Source of the DNA: Takakia lepidozioides
Taxonomy: Eukaryota > Streptophyta > Takakiopsida > Takakiales > Takakiaceae
Length of the DNA stretch: 64,000 bases
Assembly: GCA_030704615.1 (NCBI GenBank)
Contig: CM060731.1
Location: 53,366,221 to 53,430,220 of the forward strand
Direction: 5' to 3'
The notes beneath the pieces are model-generated. The model was given only the letters and a program-made list of their open reading frames with translations. It was not told where the DNA came from and did no database searches. Position numbers and translations under genes: made by a program. The stretch's first letter is position 1. The number at the start of each line of letters is the position of its first letter. Positions 25,265 through 35,804 of the stretch are shown here, one piece after another.

Positions 25265-25455
25265 ATCACTAATATGCAAAACTAGACACAATTCATTTTG
25301 TTTCGCCCACGAAAGCGTGGGTAATGACCTATTCCCATAAGCACGTAACAATTCTGTAGCAAAATAAAACAACATCATGTCGTCCCTTATATGCAAAACC
25401 AAATACAACTCATTTTGTTTCGCCCACGAAACCATTGGATTATGACCTACACAAC
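25265..25455 (+). repeat. Two-unit tandem repeat (~134 bp)
   Basis: 'acaattcattttgtttcgcc' at about 25286 recurs as 'acaactcattttgtttcgcc' at about 25404. The first unit has a perfect small hairpin (CCCACGAAAGCGTGGG). Confidence 0.65.
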
Positions 25456-25683
25456 AATACCTTGAAATTTTCACCGGTGAAACCCAATATCTTGATTTTC
25501 GCTGGTGAAACCTATTGTTTGTCTCATTATATTAAATTGTTCAATTATTGTTTGGTGTATTTTGGATGGTGTTGAATATTGTGACTCTGTTTTTTCCTAA
25601 TGTGTTATTCTTTTGTAGGATACCAAAGCTATAAATATGTGGAACTTGAGCTTGTAGATATACATTATGGGTGTCTATTTCGA

Positions 25684-25703
25684 GTTAGGGTTTAGGGTTT
25701 AGG
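25684..25703 (+). repeat. Short interstitial telomere-like repeat (TTTAGGG)
   Basis: Same motif as 8178-8197. Confidence 0.7.
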
Positions 25704-26107
25704 GATAGCACAAAACCTTAAAAATGCACCGTGTCTCTATATCCGCCAATGGTTTTATTGGGTTTAGAAAACATATAACTCTTGTGACCGTGATTTAAAA
25801 GCATAAAACTCCCGTGACCGTGGGTTGTGCTCACGTTCTACCCCCCCGCAGTAGAGATGATGTTATGAAGAGTAGGACATTGTTGAGTTAGCAAATTGCT
25901 TATCGGCGCACAAAGGATTCTGCAAATCAGACTGCAACGGAAAATATGGCAACGTGGTAGTTGGTCAGCTATATGACAGAAGTCAACGCTTATAAGGCAT
26001 ATTTGATTTCCATATCCATGGGAACGATGCTCAAACCAAGATCACTAAATATAAGCTACTAAGTTTGTGTGAGTGCATTTGCAATAGGGAGAGATTTCTA
26101 CTAACCT

Positions 26108-26462
26108 TGTCAGGTTAAATAAGCACAGTGTGAAAACAGCTAGAATAAAACCAGTTATTTGTATTTAACACTTGGATTTAGGTCAAGTGTTAAATCAGGT
26201 GTCAAGTTTAGTTTGACACCTGGTCCGTCTTATCTTCACGAGAGCGGCAGTCGCGCAGCTCATCTCTCTCGAGTTGAGCCTGCGCGACCGAGCTCCTTCA
26301 TGCATTTAGATTTGAGTGTGCTTATGATGGGAGTGTAGGTTGTTGTGGGGTGGAGTCCCCATAGCTTGGGGTGCCCCTGGCTCGACTTCTGTTTTAAAGA
26401 GTGATAGCGATGGATTCATGTTGTTTCTGGTGTGAGCAGTGTGTTTTCTAGTTTTCTTATCA
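26108..26462 (+). mobile_element. 355-bp LTR-like TG...CA unit
   Basis: It recurs at 37560-37914 with exactly the same length and, by eye, three mismatches. Homology stops abruptly at TG on the left and CA on the right in that copy, which defines the unit and matches LTR termini. The five bases flanking the two copies differ (AACCT left of this one, TTGTG right of the other), so the two do not simply frame one element between 26 and 38 kb. No clear primer-binding site follows. It could be a solo LTR or the 5' LTR of another element. Confidence 0.65.
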
Positions 26463-26576
26463 CTCGAGAGAGATGCTCTCTTACCTGTGAGTGCAAGGTA
26501 GGAGTTGAGTGTTAGCACTTGCAAGATTACTTGTGTGTAAGTAGTGCTTAGTTTGAGAAGCATATCATTGAATGTG

Positions 26577-27475
26577 ACCACAAGATTCAGCGTGCCCTGA
26601 AACGCCTGGAGGATGACGATGCTAGAGCCGTCACTGTTGTTGCAGTCGCTGAAGCTACCAAGTCACCAGAGGCTTTGGAGTACACAAGGCAAATCAAGGA
26701 GAAGATGAAAGCTGCGGAGTACATGGATCTGGATGGGAAGCAGACAACAAAATTCGGATAATGGAGGACGTGGAAGTAAAAAACTGGCAGCAGCCGATGA
26801 ACACCAAGACAAACACGGCAGCTCGCATTCCAGGCACAAGAAGAATATAGGCGGAAGCAAGATGCACTGCGAAGGCGACAGGCACAAGTGGGTGGAAACG
26901 CTTTATCTTTGAGTGATCTCGAGTTCGTAGCATTCTTGACTGAGGAGGGTACGATTGCAGATTGCAGCAAACCTGACTCGAAGGCAAGTGTGTATGCCAT
27001 TTTTTATGAGGAAAAGATTATATATTACGTTGGTGTCTCAAGACAGGCTTATCAGAGTATGAGGCTACGCTTTGCACGCAAGCCGCTACAATGCTGGTAT
27101 GTGAAGGTGCAGAATGAGAACCGTCCAGCCGAGCTCTACTTGAAAGCATTCGAGACAAATGGATCTCTGAGAATGGTGCAGTTCCCAGCGGAAATGACAA
27201 TGGGAAGTTGCAAAATATTTAGGAGAACCCACTGGATTGCAAACCTCTCATGAGAGAAGAAGAGAAGCTGAAGGTTGAAGATGCAGAGGACGTTGTTAAG
27301 AACAGGAAGAAGCGGGAGCGGCGATGTCTCGGTAGAGCAACCTGACGGTAGAGATGTGAAAGAGAATGTGGAGAAGTCGACAGGTTGGGCACTGTCAGCT
27401 CAGGAAGAGACCATTCAGAGAGAGCTTGAGCGTGAAAGAAACAGGGCACAACCAAAGGAGCTGATGGCCATCTAA
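26577..27475 (+). pseudogene. Broken, intronless copy of a plant GIY-YIG-domain protein
   Basis: Frame 26888-27253 contains SVYAIFYEEKIIYYVGVSR followed by a basic ARKPLQCWYVKV stretch, resembling the GIY-YIG/Uri-like nuclease fold found in plant plastid proteins (for example the N-terminus of GRXS16-type glutaredoxins). Upstream a second frame reads KIQRALKRLEDDDARAVTVV then breaks; downstream a third gives a WENPLDC-like stretch (a stop in place of W), a Lys/Glu-rich helix and a QPKELMAI end (stop 27473-27475). At least three frameshifts or stops and no introns suggest a retrocopy or captured fragment. The function of the parent is not inferred beyond the domain. Confidence 0.5.
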
Positions 27476-27699
27476 GTCTTTGATTTGGCAGCTTGCAGCT
27501 GCCTCATTGCAACATTGTTTATCCCTGAACAACCAGCCATATCTCTTCCCACCTCTTATATAGACATCAGAACTGTACAATGGATGAGGGATGGACTCAA
27601 GAAGGGGTGCTCCACACATGGGAGGGAGCTGCTGGTCCTCTGCAGATATGCATCACCAGCCTAGCAGCAGTGGGAGCAACAAGCAAGAGACTGACAAAG

Positions 27700-28640
27700 A
27701 CATGCAAGCTAAGAATTGAAGGTGGGAGTTAGGAGCATGCTGCGTGCAGCATTTGCAGACTCAGGCAGCAGCTGAGAAGGAAGAGGCTCAAACCAATGTT
27801 GAGGGAGGCCCATCGAAGCAGTTTCAGGCACCTCAAGCACCAAGTCCTTCGTCACCAAGGGATTTTCCTTCTCTTTCTGTGCTTGAAGAAGTGAATGAGT
27901 CGGGTCAGCCCTTTCTAGCAGGGCAAGCATGCTTGGTGGGGAGTCTAGACGCGTCCAGGGAACTCGTCCAGGGTTGGTACTAGTTTGTGCATGAACGTTT
28001 GGATTGCTTTGCCAAAAGATAGCCTCCCCGGCCTTACTGTGAGCCGCTTTCAACTGTCCGTTATACCATTGTCCTTTTGCACTCAGCGTTCTCATTAAGT
28101 GAGGAGACGTCGTCTTCCTGGGCCGCCCATAGTTTTGGAGCTATCATGGTGTCTGCACGAGAACGATCTGTGTTGCTCAAGTTGAGCTGACAGGATTGCG
28201 GGAGACTGGCGGGCTGCGTTCGCCACAGAGACGACGGCTGCCAGGTGAATATGAACAATACCTAAGAGCCGCTGGTACCAATTTAGAACTTTGGGCACAT
28301 ATACAGGAACAGGTAACCAGGGAACAGGGAACCAAGACAATAGAGTTTTCTTTGTATTTGTTTTGTCTTATTAAAAATATTTAAAAAAAAAATGTTATGT
28401 TTAAAGGGCCTGGTTGGTCATATCTTTGTCAAATGGGCTCCGTTTGACTCAGTTTTTGAGGGGATAGCTGCAGAAAGGGGAAATCTACCTATCTAGATCT
28501 GGTTTCTGTTTTTTGGACTTTGCTAAAAATCTATGGAATTTTTAGAGTGTGAGTGTGCCATGAAAGATCCACAATCCTGTTTCTAGAACCTGTTCTGGTC
28601 TACATGAGAGATAAATCTGGGGATGTACTCCTTGTATGGC
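27700..28640 (-). mobile_element. Fragment of a Copia-type element (5' end of internal region plus LTR)
   Basis: On the minus strand, 28283-28268 reads ATTGGTACCAGCGG, close to the Copia primer-binding site for initiator-Met tRNA (TGGTATCAGAGC). Upstream on that strand (28284-28640) is AT-rich LTR-like sequence. Downstream is a short gag-like frame beginning around 28160 (APKLWAAQEDD), broken by shifts and followed by the 128-codon frame 28095-27709, which I do not recognise. No integrase or reverse transcriptase remains. Confidence 0.4.
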
Positions 28641-29388
28641 TGGGGGAAATGAGAACGTGATTGAAGGGCAGGTCTCTTCTCTTAGCCTGTGCACCAAAGG
28701 GGACAAGATTTATGTTTCCCAAGGAACTCAGACTGATTTGAGTGGAGAACAGTTGGACGAGTTGATTGCATACTGGGAGTCAGGCATTAGTAGTGGACAA
28801 CAAACTGCTGTAGTTGGCGTTGAGGGCCTCAATATCGCCTTGGACAGTCAGAACTTTGTTGGAGCCAGTAGTTCTGCAGCTGTAGGTGAAACACCAAAGT
28901 GGGTGAAAGCTAGGCTTGGAACACAGCCAAAGACAGCCCCGAGGACCAAGGTGTTCAGCCACAAGGCCGTGGTGTACTGGAGCAGAGGAGCAGGAGCTAC
29001 ACAAGTTTGTGCAATCAGACATGGTTGCAGCCGGATACGCTCTGCACAGGGCAACCACGAGCGGGGGTTCATCAGCAATGACATATTTGTTGTGCGTGAA
29101 GGAGATGCAGTCATTCGCAATGAGGACACCCACAACCGTCTCAAAGCTTTCGAGTTGAGAGACTATCAGACCCTACCTTTGTTTTCTTTAGTATTCAGTG
29201 AGCGGGAGATAGGGGAGTATTGCTTTGTCTCTACCTGGCAGAAAGAGGAGGAGGGTTGGTTAGAGCGAGCTACTGTAGCTTGGGACAAGGTGAGTGGCAG
29301 GTTTCTGGACATAGATATACCTCCTACACGTTACCATCATGCAGAGCGAGGCACTTTGAGAGAAGTCTGGCAGTTGATAGCATAGATC
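28636..29388 (+). CDS. Hypothetical protein, 249 codons, no family recognised
   Basis: An uninterrupted ATG-to-TAG frame, long for this region. It opens MAGGNENVIEGQVSSLSLC, has a Ser/Ala-rich middle and an acidic, aromatic C-terminal third (GEYCFVSTWQKEEEGWLERA) that looks structured. The middle (28900-29050) reads equally well in another frame (AEEQELHKFVQSDMVAAGY), so a compensated double frameshift is possible. It lies between the Copia fragment and the Ty3 leader on the Ty3 strand and could be an extra ORF of that element or a captured host exon. The relict relative at 14.3 kb has no counterpart. Confidence 0.4.
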
Positions 29389-29455
29389 AGGATTAGATCT
29401 TGCTTGGTTGGGCTTCTATTCTTCCCCTCCATCTCTGTACTATTTTCATTACCAT

Positions 29456-29870
29456 GTACTTGTAGTTGCCAAAGCCTCTCTTGGTGGAGGCCAGTCAGTC
29501 CGGGGTTTTGGGCTGGGCTATTCTGCAGGATCAGCATTGCAGCTGGATTTTGGTGTGGGGGTGTTGATGTTTTGATTTCTTGTGTTTGGATCCCCCCCAA
29601 CACCTGCATGCTTGACTGTGCGCCATGTTGGTTTTGTGTGGGCGCTTGCTTTCATAGGGATTAGGCCGGATTTGATCACCGGTCAATCCTAGAGTATGCT
29701 GTCGGTGGTGAGGCTGGAGTGATGACCAGCAAGACCACCAGTGTTTCTTCTATGGTGAGGCTGGGTTGATGACCAGCCAACCATAGGAGTTCTTGCGGTG
29801 GATGCAGGTGCAGGTGCCCTGAGCCATTGGGATATGACCCTTAAACTGCAACAGGTGCCCACCCGTGTCA
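29456..29870 (+). mobile_element. Ty3/gypsy 5' leader region
   Basis: The only part upstream of gag shared with the relict relative at 14281-14640, so it belongs to the element. It contains an internal near-duplication ('ggtgaggctggagtgatgaccagc' like, twice). The 5' LTR itself was not found in the window. Confidence 0.6.
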
Positions 29871-30086
29871 CTATTAGATTAGTACTAGAGCCTTATAGTG
29901 TCACGTGGAGGAGGTGCACATTGTGAGTGTCATTACGGAGTTACCCAAGGGTTTTGAGGGGAGTACGGCTACAGGCAGTAACAGTGAGAGTGGGTTCACA
30001 AGACGAGGTATTCGGTTCAGACCACCTTCACCGCCACCCTCAATTCTGTAGAGTCAGACACAGACTCAGAGGCTTCATCAACAGGT

Positions 30087-31820
30087 GTGCACTTTCATTC
30101 GCCATTGTTGTGGGACGACATGGAGGAGATGTATGGAGCTACCAAGGGGCCTCGTAGGTACTCTGGAGCTGTGGGCACAATTGAGTTGGATGACTTTATC
30201 CAGGAGTTTGACAGCTGGTGTGATTTGCAGCAGATGCGCAATCCACAGCTATTCACCCCATTCATGGCGTGGAAGGGACTGTTCCAGCATTTGGAAGGCC
30301 CGCCTATGGACGATTACCACGAGTTCAGGCGAGGACATGAAGCAGAGATTGAGGAGTGGAGATGTATTGGTCACCTGACTACGTCTCCATTACTCGAGGC
30401 ACGACGCGACCAGTAGCTGCATCAGTACCAATAGCTCCCACTGCCAGCACTAGTAGTGGAGCAAGTAGTGCTGGTACTTCTGCAGGTGGTACCAGTTCAA
30501 AAGGTGCTACTACTCCTCCTGCCACGACTACAACACATGTGCCTAGATTCAACCCGGTGGTGGAGTTCTTCCAGGAGTTGCGGAGGAACTACCAAGGTGT
30601 ACGGACAGAGAAGCTGCGAAGTTTGCAAGACTTCCAGCGCAAACCCAGTGAGAGCCTGCGAGAGGCGTACACTCGTATGAGGCGCTTGATAAGTGTGACC
30701 CAAGGGGTTACTGAAGCTCAGGCAATCCAGTTTTGGTATGGAATTCTGGACAAGGAGCTCAAGAGAAGGGTGCGAGATGCAACCCTGTTACAAGCAGCCC
30801 AACCCACATTAGCAGATGTGTTTCTGCTGGCTGAGCGGATTGAGCTCAACATGGTGGAGGAGCGAGTTGTTACAATTGGATTTGGCAAGGACATGCCTGT
30901 ACGGGGCACAGCTGTCAGCCCACAGGCACAAGGGACTGCCCAACAGCGTGGTCAGGGGGGCAAGGTTGCCCAGCCCAAGTTCCATGGAGCTTACAGGGGA
31001 CCTCAGGTGCAGAGGCCCGTGGCATCTTTTGCAGGCCAACAGCAACCAGGGGTGATATGTTGGACATGTGGAGGACCCCATGTCAAAAGAGATTGCCCAG
31101 AGAATGGCAGAAGGCCGGCACAAGCACAGCCTGCACAGTTGCAGTGTGGGCATTGTGGCAAGTATGGGCATGGAGATGCCCAGTGTTATGACTTGCATCC
31201 TGAGTTGCGCCCAGGCCAGTTCCAAGGGAACAATGGTGGCCGGGGGCGAGGTGGACCAGCCCAAAGGAGGTGGTCGGGCACGAGGTGCAGGCCAAGGGCA
31301 AGCTCCACATGGCCAAGGACGCGGAGGTCAGGGTGTTGACCAAGGCATGGCCAATCGGCTTCAGCAGCTAGAGCAGAGGCTCGCTGCCATGGCTATAGCT
31401 CAGGCGGTACCGGCTCCCAGGCGGGATGGTCCACCTCCTGCTCCTGAGGGAGGAGATATGGGAGGCATGGGATTCATGTGCGGAGCAGCACTACCACTAG
31501 AGCAGGTGGAGTCTGCTGCAGCCGTGACTCGAGGAGCAGCACGAGTTCCTGAGCCACGAGGTGCAGAGGTGGAGTTGGATCCACAACGTGGGGAGGCAAG
31601 CCGTCAAGCGAGGCTGCCTCAGTCATTCACCTTGGCGGAGACAGTGTCAACGCCATCCATGGCACCTAGTTCTCGCCCGACTGTTACCGAGGCGGAGGTT
31701 TCTATGCCATTGGGGAGAGCTACACGTGCAGCACTGCACCTGCTGCCAAGGCTAGTGCAGCCGGTGTGTTGTTGGGGGCAGCCACCTCTGTGTGTCAAGC
31801 CCCATTGTTCTCGGCAACCA
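30087..31820 (+). pseudogene. gag: gag polyprotein (capsid and nucleocapsid), frameshifted
   Basis: Structural protein that packages the element RNA. The N-terminal part (frame 30087-30416) has an acidic VGTIELDDFIQEFDSWC stretch and LFTPFMAWKGLFQHLEG typical of plant Ty3 gag. After a shift, frame 30356-31339 gives the retrotransposon-gag helix region (FFQELRRNYQGVRTEKLRSL) and two zinc knuckles, CWTCGGPHVKRDC (one residue short of the CCHC spacing) and CGHCGKYGHGDAQC (canonical CX2CX4HX4C). A further shift near 31258 leads to an Ala/Pro-rich linker. The coding start is uncertain; no strong ATG context stands out. Confidence 0.85.
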
Positions 31821-32520
31821 TGATTGCAACGCCGGGAGTGAGACCAGCTGCAGTGTTCAGACTAGCAGCAACACTCTGTGAGAGTGGAGAGGTCACTTCA
31901 TCTTCTGCGGAGTTAGTGGAAGGTGTAGTGGCAGAGGGATCCTCAGATTTGAGGGTCAAGACTGCCACGGCAGCGCCCTGGCAAGCTGCAGCTGCCAAAT
32001 TGACGGAGCTGCCAGCTAGGCCAGCCTTTGAGCGCGCCACGGTGACACCTGGAGTTGTCTTGTTAGACAACCAGGGAGACATTTTCACTTTGAGTGGACC
32101 GGCAGGCAAGAAGTACTGGCCACTGCGGGTCTTGTTGGACTCATGAGCTCAGCCACTGATGTTGGGCAGAGCTGCTATTGCAGGTTTGGGCCTCATGGAG
32201 GCGGATATGGAGCCTTGTCCTTTCCAGATACAGACATCTCTGGGAGGATCAGAGCAGGCTCGGGGCATGACACGGCATCAGTTGGCCATTAGACTGCAGC
32301 CGGATCATCCTATCGATGGCTCAGTAATGCGAGCCAAGGCCATTGTGACAGACGCAGTCTCTTACGATGTCCTCGTTGGTGGGGCAGTGTTATACCCCAT
32401 GGGCTTCACCCTGGACTTTTGGGAGGAGTCAGCATCCTACAGGCCTGGATGGCAGTCAGGCGATGGTCGCCGTGCACAGCTCCCTGTGACATTCATTGGG
32501 GGTATAGCGGCTGCCCAGCG
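31766..32520 (+). pseudogene. Retropepsin-like aspartic protease with a stop in the active site
   Basis: The polyprotein-cleaving protease. The catalytic region reads LRVLLDS-stop-AQPLMLG, where family members have D-S/T-G-A. The Gly codon (GGA expected) is TGA at 32144-32146. The frame is otherwise unchanged from 31766 through the methyltransferase start, so one base separates this from an open frame. The second lobe (AKAIVTDAVSYDVLVGGAVL, near 32335-32400) is typical. Nonsense mutation is likelier than programmed readthrough, given the other lesions. Confidence 0.75.
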
Positions 32521-32829
32521 GGGCAAGATGCCAACACTAGCCGCCTTTACAGCTGCAGTTAGTTGGCCTGGAGAGTTGCTGGAAGGCAATGCCCATGCAG
32601 AGGATGTGCCACCTCCAGCAGAGCAGGATGACATGCATGGTATGGCGGAGTTGCCTGCCATGGTTGCTCACACTCCATTGTGGGGTACGAGCAAGGATTT
32701 GCAGCAGGTTGCTGATCGACGGGTGCAACAAGCCTGGGTAGAGGCTTTTGTTCCGTCAGGAGAGGAGGAGAGTGCGGGTATTGCACCAGGACCACCTCAG
32801 TTGTCACCATTGGATACCACACCTATTGT

Positions 32830-34098
32830 GTGGCAGTATCCGGATGAAGGCATTTGCCTTCTGGACTTGTTTGGCGGGATCAGCACCGGATTGGCTGCTG
32901 TGCTACAGGCAGGTGTACGAGTTCGACGTTACCTGTATGTGGAGAAGGATGAGACTGCACGACGCGTCTCACTGCGCCATGTTGCTCGGATGCTGCAGCA
33001 GTACCCTGAGTTGTTGCCGGTGTCTGCAGTTCGTGGATATCAGCAGGCCTTGCCAGCAGACATTGCGTTGCTGGGGGCACAGGATTTGGAGCGGGTTGGC
33101 TCCATTGATCTGGTAGTGGCAGGTTGGCCCTGCCAAGGGCATTCATCAGCCGGGCATGGCAATGGATTGCTAGACTCGAGGACGGGTTGTTTTGGGAGAT
33201 GGTGCGGATTTTGCGCCACTTGCAGCTTCATCAAGCTGTATCTCCGGCATACATCTTGGAGAATGTGCCACTGATGGGTGATTCTCGGGCCAGGGTGATG
33301 GCCAGTGTGCATCAAGTCTGGTCGTGGCTTGGGTCAGCAGTGTTGCTGGATGCAGCTGCAGTGGGGTCACGGGCTCATCGTCCACGACTATGGTGGACTA
33401 ACTTGATGCCACCCGCACTGCTCAAGCGTGCATTTGATGGGGTGCAGCGGCCAGCACACCTCACCGTGGATGGCATTTTGGACACAGGAAGGCAGTCTCA
33501 ACGTGTGAGACACGATGACCGTTCGCCTTTGGCAGTGGTCAACAGGGTGGGTCAACCACGAGCAGCATTACCTACACTGCTCAGCTTCCCAGGATCCCAT
33601 GCTTTTCGGGATGGTGGACCTGGCCTCCTGTGGGATGCTCAGTTGCAACAGTTAGTGGAGCCTAATGCCGACAAGCGAGAGCGGGCTATGGGGTTTTCCA
33701 CTGGGACCACGGCGGTGCCTTCTCTTTCTGAGGCATCACGTCGTCAGGTGTTGGGGCAAGCAATGGATCTCAATTGCTTGACCTGGATTATCAGCTTGGC
33801 TATGGCTGAGCAACGTAGAGTGCGGAGCGCACTTCCCTTGACGGTCTCTCTGCCTACCGAGACGGTACAGGCAGCGAGTGGGGGCGAGCCGGTGAGGACC
33901 ACGGGGTGTAGACATCCATGGCACACGTGGGAGGTGCTCGAGGTCCAGAGGGAGTTGGCAGCCAAGGCAGCTGTGATGGATGAGGTTGGGGATTCTTCTC
34001 GGGTTGAGGAGGTTCTCAATGATGAGATGATGGGGCAGGATGAGGCCTTGTCATTGACTGAGCAGGAAGGGAGTACTGCTCAAGAGGTTGCAGCATAG
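32830..34098 (+). pseudogene. C5 cytosine DNA methyltransferase domain, DNMT3-like, one frameshift
   Basis: Transfers a methyl group from S-adenosylmethionine to cytosine C5. Visible in order: motif I (LLDLFGGISTGLAAVLQAGV, about 32855-32915), motif IV with catalytic Cys (VVAGWPCQGHSSAG, about 33114-33155), frameshift near 33185, motif VI (ENVP, about 33259-33270), a motif VIII-like AHRPRLWWTN, and the C-terminal RERAMGFSTG with RRQVLGQAMD (about 33685-33770). The I-to-X order is canonical, unlike plant DRM enzymes, which are permuted; the spacing and the YLYVEKDETAR and QVLGQAM stretches resemble DNMT3. PCQ rather than the PCN usual in DNMT3 is a mixed feature. It ends at TAG 34096-34098, after which the pol frame continues. 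Confidence 0.85.
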
Positions 34099-35220
34099 CA
34101 ACCACGGGACGCGTCCTCTACCTCTAAGCCCACTGGACTTAAGGTTGCAGTTACGGAGGACAATTGGGAGCCTGACATTGGACCCATTGTCACCGGAGGA
34201 GAGAGACGACGTATGCGGCGGTTCCTGAGGGCTTACAGGAATTGCTTTGCCTTCAGTTTGAAGGACTTGGGAGCACTGAAGGGTCAAGAGATTCGCATTG
34301 AATTGGCTACTGACACGCCAATCTTTCGGAGACCCTATAGATACAGTGACATGGAGAGGTCCTTGATTCAGATGAGAACTCAGGATCTTGGGAGGCAGGT
34401 TTGGTGGAGCTCTCTGGTGGAGAGTATGCTTCAGCCACAGTGATGCCAGCCAAGAAGGATGTCTATGGCAATTGGACGGAGAGACGTATGTGCGGTGATT
34501 ACCGGCCTGTAAATCGTCAGACCAAGTCCGATAGGTATGCCATGCCGACACCAGAGGAGATCTTTGATGCCATTGGGCATTCCAAGGTCTTTAGCACGTT
34601 GGATTTACGATCCGGATATCACCAGTTGCCGATCAAGGAGGCGGATAAGCAAAAGACGGCATTCTGGGGGATCAATGAGCACGGGAAGGATTGCCTATAC
34701 CAGTGGCGGTTCTTACCATTTGGGCTTAAAAACGCTCCCGCTGAGTTTCAAAGAGTCATGGACAGGATTCTAGCAGGGGTGGAGTTTGCTCGGTGCTACA
34801 TAGATGACATCATCATCTTTAGTGCTACGGTGGAGGAGCATGAGAGACACCTTCAGGGGTATTTGAGCGCTTGAGGACGCACGGATTGAAGTTACATCCG
34901 GGCAAGTGCAAGTTTTTCCACAACCAGATTGAGTATCTGGGTCACATGATATATCCTGGAGGATTGGGGGTACAGCAGACTAAGGTAGAGTCCATTGCAC
35001 AGGTTCCACGCCCCACGGATGTGAGCCGAGTTCGAGCTTTCATGGGGTTAGCAAACTATTATAGACGGTTTGTTAAGGGATTTAGTGCCATTGCAAAGGC
35101 TCTAACCAAGCTGACCAAGGTGGACCAGGAGTGGCAGTGGGAAGATGAGCAAGAACAAGCTTTTCAAGAGCTCAAGGCGAGGTTGACCTCGGCGCCCATC
35201 TTGAGACGACCTATCAGGGG
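34099..35220 (+). pseudogene. pol: Reverse transcriptase domain
   Basis: RNA-dependent DNA polymerase. Segments in three frames: a leader (FSLKDLGALKGQEIRIELAT, frame 34213-34443), fingers and palm (RRMCGDYRPVNRQT, STLDLRSGYHQLPI, LPFGLKNAPAEFQRVMD and the active-site YIDD at about 34798-34809, frame 34401-34874), and thumb (LKLHPGKCKFF, RAFMGLANYYRRFVKGFS, frame 34871 on). Shifts near 34395 and 34865. Motif content is full-length for Ty3, so only small indels separate it from an open frame. Confidence 0.9.
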
Positions 35221-35804
35221 CGTCCTTTTCAGCTGCATACAGATTGGAGCATGCTGGGGCTTGGAGCGGTGCTCACACAGGTGGATGATGAGGGGAGAGA
35301 GTTCGTAGTGGCTTATGCTAGCCGCTCGAACAATGCTGCAGAGTCTAAGTATAGCTCATATGAGGGAGAATGCTTAGCTGCAGTGTGGGCCGTGGCACAC
35401 TTCAGGTGCTATCTATACGGCAATCTCTTCACCCTTGTCACGGATCACCAACCACTCAAGTGGTTGATGGAGTCAGACAAGCTTACGGGGAAGCTTGCAC
35501 GGTGGGCACTCATCCTTCAAGAGTATGACTTTCAGGTGGTGCATCGACCGGGTTTGGTCAATCGCAATGCAGATGGGTTGAGTCGCAATCCATGCACGAG
35601 CCAGCAGGATGACACTGGAGCTCGGTGGCATGGTGAGACGGACGAGGAGATGGTGCCCGGATGGCATGCATCTGCATTTCTGTGTATCTTGGCAGCGGAA
35701 GGCCAGGTTGGACCTGCAACAGGGATGACTGTAGATCAAGTGTCTGAGGACCTGAGGCCAGCAATGAGCAAGGTGGCGCCAAAGATATACATGAGGATTC
35801 AGTT
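35221..35804 (+). pseudogene. pol: RNase H domain
   Basis: Degrades RNA in the RNA-DNA hybrid during reverse transcription. It reads LGLGAVLTQVDDEGREFVVA, YASRSNNAAESKYSSYEGEC and VTDHQPLKWLM, with the conserved Asp and Glu in place, and ends with the Ty3-typical HRPGLVNRNADGLSR. The domain start is shifted against the RT frame near 35220 and again against integrase near 35800. Confidence 0.88.

Larger units (their letters stand above)
17443..26576 (+). repeat. Copy 2 of the ~9.1-kb direct duplication (partner 1-9058)
   Basis: This is the cleaner copy: frames broken in copy 1 are longer here and homopolymers are consistent. Homology with copy 1 runs up to 26576, where copy 1 meets the gap. 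Confidence 0.9.

Noticed and set aside
32437-33315. Minus-strand frames over the methyltransferase
   Set aside because: Shadows of a GC-rich coding region; the plus strand shows motifs I to X.
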